Shown here: piece after piece, positions 61,203-64,000 of the stretch
Layout: each line of letters begins with the position of its first letter
How positions within the stretch are numbered: the stretch's first letter is position 1
Source: Candidatus Aminicenantota bacterium
GTDB taxonomy: Bacteria; Acidobacteriota; Aminicenantia; Aminicenantales; Aminicenantaceae
NCBI GenBank assembly: GCA_020348385.1
Contig: CP070750.1
Span: 4,044,239 to 4,108,238 of the forward strand
Direction of reading: 5' to 3'
DNA: 64,000 nt
Notes under the pieces: model-generated
What the model was told of the DNA's origin: nothing
Databases searched by the model: none
Seen by the model: the letters and a program-made list of their open reading frames with translations, nothing else
Made by a program: the position numbers and the translations under genes

Positions 61203-62470
61203 TTCACGTAAATCCCTCCGGATAGGACGTTTTCGATGACCGGAATATTTTCCAAAGGATTATTTGGGAACACGATCAGATCAGCCCGCTTCCCTTTCTC
61301 CAGGCTTCCGACAACCTTCTCCATCCCCAATATTTCGGCAGGAACAATAGTCACGCCCTTGAGGAGCACATCTTTGTTCACGCCATAAAGGGCCAGCTTA
61401 TTCAGATAGTCGAACAGGTGAATCTGTTCCTGTATGCCTCCGGGCGGTTGGAAGGCCATCTTTAAGCCTAATCCCTGGCATTTCAAAACATAGTTCGTTC
61501 GCTCTGCCCGCGACCACCGTATGACCGTCCTGATCTCAGGACTGAGGATTACAGGGATGTTTTTTTCCTTGAGCAAAGAGCCGGCTCTGTATATTTCAGG
61601 TCCTCCCACAACGACCACTTTCACCTTGGGGAAGCCTGATAAAAGCGCATCGAGATGAGACAAGGCACTGGGGGAATAGCAATCAGCCATCAGAGGAAGT
61701 CTTCCTTCCACAACATCCATGAGTATTTGTGTCGATTCCTTGATCTTTTCTTCTTCCTCCTCCTCAGCCTCCTTTTCGCTTTTGCCTTTTTTCTTTTCCT
61801 TGTCTTTTTCCTTTTCCTGTTTTTTCTCCTCCGCTTTCTTTTTCTTCTCCTCTATTTTTTTCTGGGCCTCATCCAAAGCCCTCTTCAACATGTCCCAGAA
61901 TAGCGTGTTGACGTAGACATTGACCTTCAGAAAGGCCTTTTCTTTAACCAAGATGTCCTTCAGCCTCTCCCCTCCCGGTTGGATCACAGCGCCCAAACCA
62001 GCTATCCCGCCTGGCCGGGGAGAAATCGCCATAGTCGTAAGACCATTTTTCAGAGCCATAAGATAAACCGGATCTTCAGGATAAATGGAATATCGAACAG
62101 GATAATGGGCAAGGTTTGCTATGGCCGGTCCCGATCTAAAAACTGCGCTCTGCTCTGCTGCAGAAGGGGGTGGAATCCCCAGATAAGAATGGGGAGAAAC
62201 AACGCCAGGCATGATGAAACTTCCCGAATGATCCAGGACCTCTGCATCCGAAGGAACGAGCACATCTGGTCCTATATCTTCGATGAGGCCATCCCGGATC
62301 AGGATCACACCATTTTCGATGATCCCATCCGTAATGGTGTGAATCTGGCCTCCTTTGATGGCCAGAAGTTTTTCCTGTCCATCGAGGCAAAAAACACTGG
62401 CAGCCAGCACAAGAATGCCGATAATGAGGACTTTTTGATTAGTACTGCTGCCCATCCCTCGATACCTCAT
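61199..62470 (-). CDS. Amidohydrolase-like protein, degenerate metal site
   Basis: 423 residues from ATG 62470 (an ATG at 62455 is also possible) with a signal peptide. It shares the frame AIKGGQIHTITDGIIENGVILIRDG and C-terminal GMEKVVGSLEKGKRADLIVFPNNPLENIPVIENVLSGG with its neighbours. The metal motif is reduced to SPHSYLG, with one of the two histidines gone. A long charged Lys/Glu coiled-coil segment (about 190-235) interrupts the barrel. It is coupled to the gene on each side by short overlaps. Confidence 0.8.
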   Translation of the reverse strand: MRYRGMGSSTNQKVLIIGILVLAASVFCLDGQEKLLAIKGGQIHTITDGIIENGVILIRDGLIEDIGPDVLVPSDAEVLDHSGSFIMPGVVSPHSYLGIPPPSAAEQSAVFRSGPAIANLAHYPVRYSIYPEDPVYLMALKNGLTTMAISPRPGGIAGLGAVIQPGGERLKDILVKEKAFLKVNVYVNTLFWDMLKRALDEAQKKIEEKKKKAEEKKQEKEKDKEKKKGKSEKEAEEEEEEKIKESTQILMDVVEGRLPLMADCYSPSALSHLDALLSGFPKVKVVVVGGPEIYRAGSLLKEKNIPVILSPEIRTVIRWSRAERTNYVLKCQGLGLKMAFQPPGGIQEQIHLFDYLNKLALYGVNKDVLLKGVTIVPAEILGMEKVVGSLEKGKRADLIVFPNNPLENIPVIENVLSGGIYVK

Positions 62471-63692
62471 AAAAAATCTTCCCGTTGATCATTGTCAAAA
62501 TGACATGGCTGCGGACATCCAAAGGATTCCCCGTCCAGACAACAAGGTCAGCATCCTTACCCGCCTCAATGCTCCCAACGCGGTCATCGATCCCGAAGGC
62601 CCTTGCCCCATTTATGGTAATACCTTCAAGGGCCATCTTATCATCGATCCCCAAGCGCACAGCCATGGCCGCTTGAAGGAAAAGTTTCTCTTGCCCCGTG
62701 CCCACCGCATCGGTGTTTATCGAGATGTTCTTCACTCCTGCCCCGGCGTATTCTGTTATGATCCCATGAAAGGCGTCATCCCAAAAATCGTACAGCCGCG
62801 GCCCACAATCAAAATGAACCTTACGCGTGCTCACCGCAGGCGCGTTTTGATAGCCGCCGAATTCGCCGTGGGTGATGACAGCGTTTTCCATATTCAGTTC
62901 ATCATGGTACATCCGGAAGACTGTCTGCACGGGCTGGAACCAAGCCACATGAATAAAAGCGGGCAGCGTACCGTCAAAAACCTCCTTGATGTACTCAAAC
63001 TTGACATTTTTTTTCGGCTTGACTTTCGATGCTCCCGATTCATAAGCCTCCCACTCATCGTGGTAGGCTTTGATCTGGAGCATCAGTTCCTTCAAGTGCC
63101 ATGTCATCCCCATCCGGCCGGTCCCGATCTCTCCCGACCATCTCCTCTCCGGATTGCCTGCCTGGGCGATCTTCAGCACCCCAGGAAAGCGAAGAACCAC
63201 TTCGTCGAGATCATCCCCTGCTGTCTTCATGATGACCCCTGTTCCGCCGTTGTTACTCCCGCTTCCTGGGATGTGATTGATCGTTGTGACGCCAGCAGCC
63301 ACAGCGCGCTTCAAACCGGGCGTGTTCAAGGCAATGGTGTCCAAAATCCTCAAGCCTGGATTGAGCGAAAAGACCATGTCGTTGATATCACCGTAACCCT
63401 CCCCACCCGTGTGAGAGTGGATATCCACAAAACCGGGCAAAAGCCAGTGTTGGGACGCATCGATCACTTTGTATCCTGCAGGAATAGCTATGTCTGAGTC
63501 TTTCCCGACTTTTTCTATCTTTCCGTTTTTCACCAAGACAATCCCATTCTGGATAACACCCTTGGTGATGGTTAATATTTTGCCGGCTTTGACGGCGTAA
63601 GGAGGCCGGCCCTTTTGTGCTTCTAATACAAGCCCGACCGAAGACAAACAAACAGTTAAACAAAATGCCATGCGCAAAATTTTATATCTCAT
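62439..63692 (-). CDS. Exported amidohydrolase with intact HxH site
   Basis: About 417 residues from ATG 63692 (GGGAGTTGAACGAG before it); the TTG at 63701 is less likely. A signal peptide is followed by the metal-dependent hydrolase core. LPGFVDIHSHTGG holds HxH, and ISINTDAVGTG holds the late Asp. It is probably an imidazolonepropionase/dipeptidase-type hydrolase on a periplasmic amide. The substrate is not identifiable. It starts 18 bases after the next paralogue upstream. Confidence 0.87.
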   Translation of the reverse strand: MRYKILRMAFCLTVCLSSVGLVLEAQKGRPPYAVKAGKILTITKGVIQNGIVLVKNGKIEKVGKDSDIAIPAGYKVIDASQHWLLPGFVDIHSHTGGEGYGDINDMVFSLNPGLRILDTIALNTPGLKRAVAAGVTTINHIPGSGSNNGGTGVIMKTAGDDLDEVVLRFPGVLKIAQAGNPERRWSGEIGTGRMGMTWHLKELMLQIKAYHDEWEAYESGASKVKPKKNVKFEYIKEVFDGTLPAFIHVAWFQPVQTVFRMYHDELNMENAVITHGEFGGYQNAPAVSTRKVHFDCGPRLYDFWDDAFHGIITEYAGAGVKNISINTDAVGTGQEKLFLQAAMAVRLGIDDKMALEGITINGARAFGIDDRVGSIEAGKDADLVVWTGNPLDVRSHVILTMINGKIFYEVSRDGQQY

Positions 63693-63710
63693 CTCGTTCA
63701 ACTCCCGAAT

Positions 63711-64000
63711 TCACTCCTGCGAAAAAAACCTTTGGCCGCCGATATAAATCCACTGGACATTTGTACTAAGATCAAAAGGTTCCCCGTCCAAAACCACAAA
63801 ATCGGCATCCCTGCCAGCTACGATGCTCCCCAATCTGTTGGACAAGTTGAAGATCTTTGCGGGATGGATCGTCACCAGGTCCAAGGCTTGGGATCGGGAT
63901 AAGCCATTCTGAACAGCAAAAGCCAACTGGAACGGAATGAGGGATGCTCCCTGAGAAGAGCCTGAGCAGAAGGCAACCGGAATACCGCTTACCAAGAGTT
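63711..64000 (-). CDS. Amidohydrolase, C-terminal part (cut by window end)
   Basis: At least 94 residues, open to base 64000. It shows the C-terminal amidohydrolase pattern ALDLVTIHPAKIFNLSNRLGSIVAGRDADFVVLDGEPFDLSTNVQWIYIGGQRF. It is the fourth member of the tandem set. The metal site lies outside the window. Confidence 0.82.
   Translation of the reverse strand, partial: LLVSGIPVAFCSGSSQGASLIPFQLAFAVQNGLSRSQALDLVTIHPAKIFNLSNRLGSIVAGRDADFVVLDGEPFDLSTNVQWIYIGGQRFFSQE

Overview
The window looks like a chromosomal segment of a Gram-negative, probably anaerobic bacterium of a deep-branching phylum. The gene style (zinc-ribbon Ser/Thr kinases, Tat-exported sulfatases and dehydrogenases, amidohydrolase arrays, NHL propellers, many TTG starts) suggests Candidatus Aminicenantes or Acidobacteriota, but that is an inference without a search. 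There are no insertion sequences, phage genes or CRISPR arrays. Coding density is high and most genes have clear Shine-Dalgarno sequences.

Region 1 (1-8.9 kb): an outer-membrane beta-barrel protein, a large kinase fused to a STAND-type ATPase and helical repeats, a B12-binding radical SAM enzyme, a PilZ protein, a membrane protein, a frameshifted OsmC-family gene and glutamate dehydrogenase.

Region 2 (8.9-21.5 kb) is the most striking part: a complete selenocysteine locus on the minus strand. It holds tRNA-Sec(UCA) with encoded CCA, selB, selD and selA, plus two genes interrupted by an in-frame TGA that I read as selenocysteine. One is an exported thioredoxin-like/TPR protein with a U-G-S-C active site. 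The other is an exported deiodinase-like protein with a C-T-U-P-P motif, fused to two repeated beta-domains. Each TGA is followed at the right distance by a perfect hairpin able to act as a bacterial SECIS. Simple ORF calling breaks both genes. A DsbD-alpha-like protein, a MarR/FmdB divergent pair and an FAD oxidoreductase lie alongside.

Region 3 (21.6-41 kb): a sulfatase, a second kinase, a serine hydrolase, a single-subunit 2-hydroxyacyl-CoA-dehydratase-like protein with its activator (double-cubane type) behind a structured leader, a penicillin acylase, a Gfo/Idh/MocA oxidoreductase, a GNAT protein and a methyltransferase. Then come an NHL propeller, the housekeeping sigma factor, a 26-residue-repeat protein, an exported methyltransferase, and an ECF sigma factor with a His-rich membrane partner.

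Region 4 (41-64 kb): an SPL-like radical SAM protein, an AlkD-like protein, an aspartic protease, a sulfatase, a CocE-type hydrolase, and a ytr-like operon (28-codon peptide, GntR regulator, ABC ATPase, four paralogous permeases) with a promoter whose -10 lies in a palindromic operator. After these are a sialate O-acetylesterase, a SYLF protein, a lipoprotein serine hydrolase, a thioredoxin-reductase-like enzyme, a ferredoxin-type aldo/keto reductase and at least four tandem amidohydrolase-like genes, two of which lack the metal-binding HxH motif.

Two families of intergenic repeats with terminal inverted repeats run through the window (family 1: three copies; family 2: two copies plus a solo end). 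Their stems are kept while their bases differ between copies, so they look like structured elements. The strongest candidates for undescribed biology are the deiodinase-like selenoprotein, the two repeat families and the structured leader at 27.5 kb.
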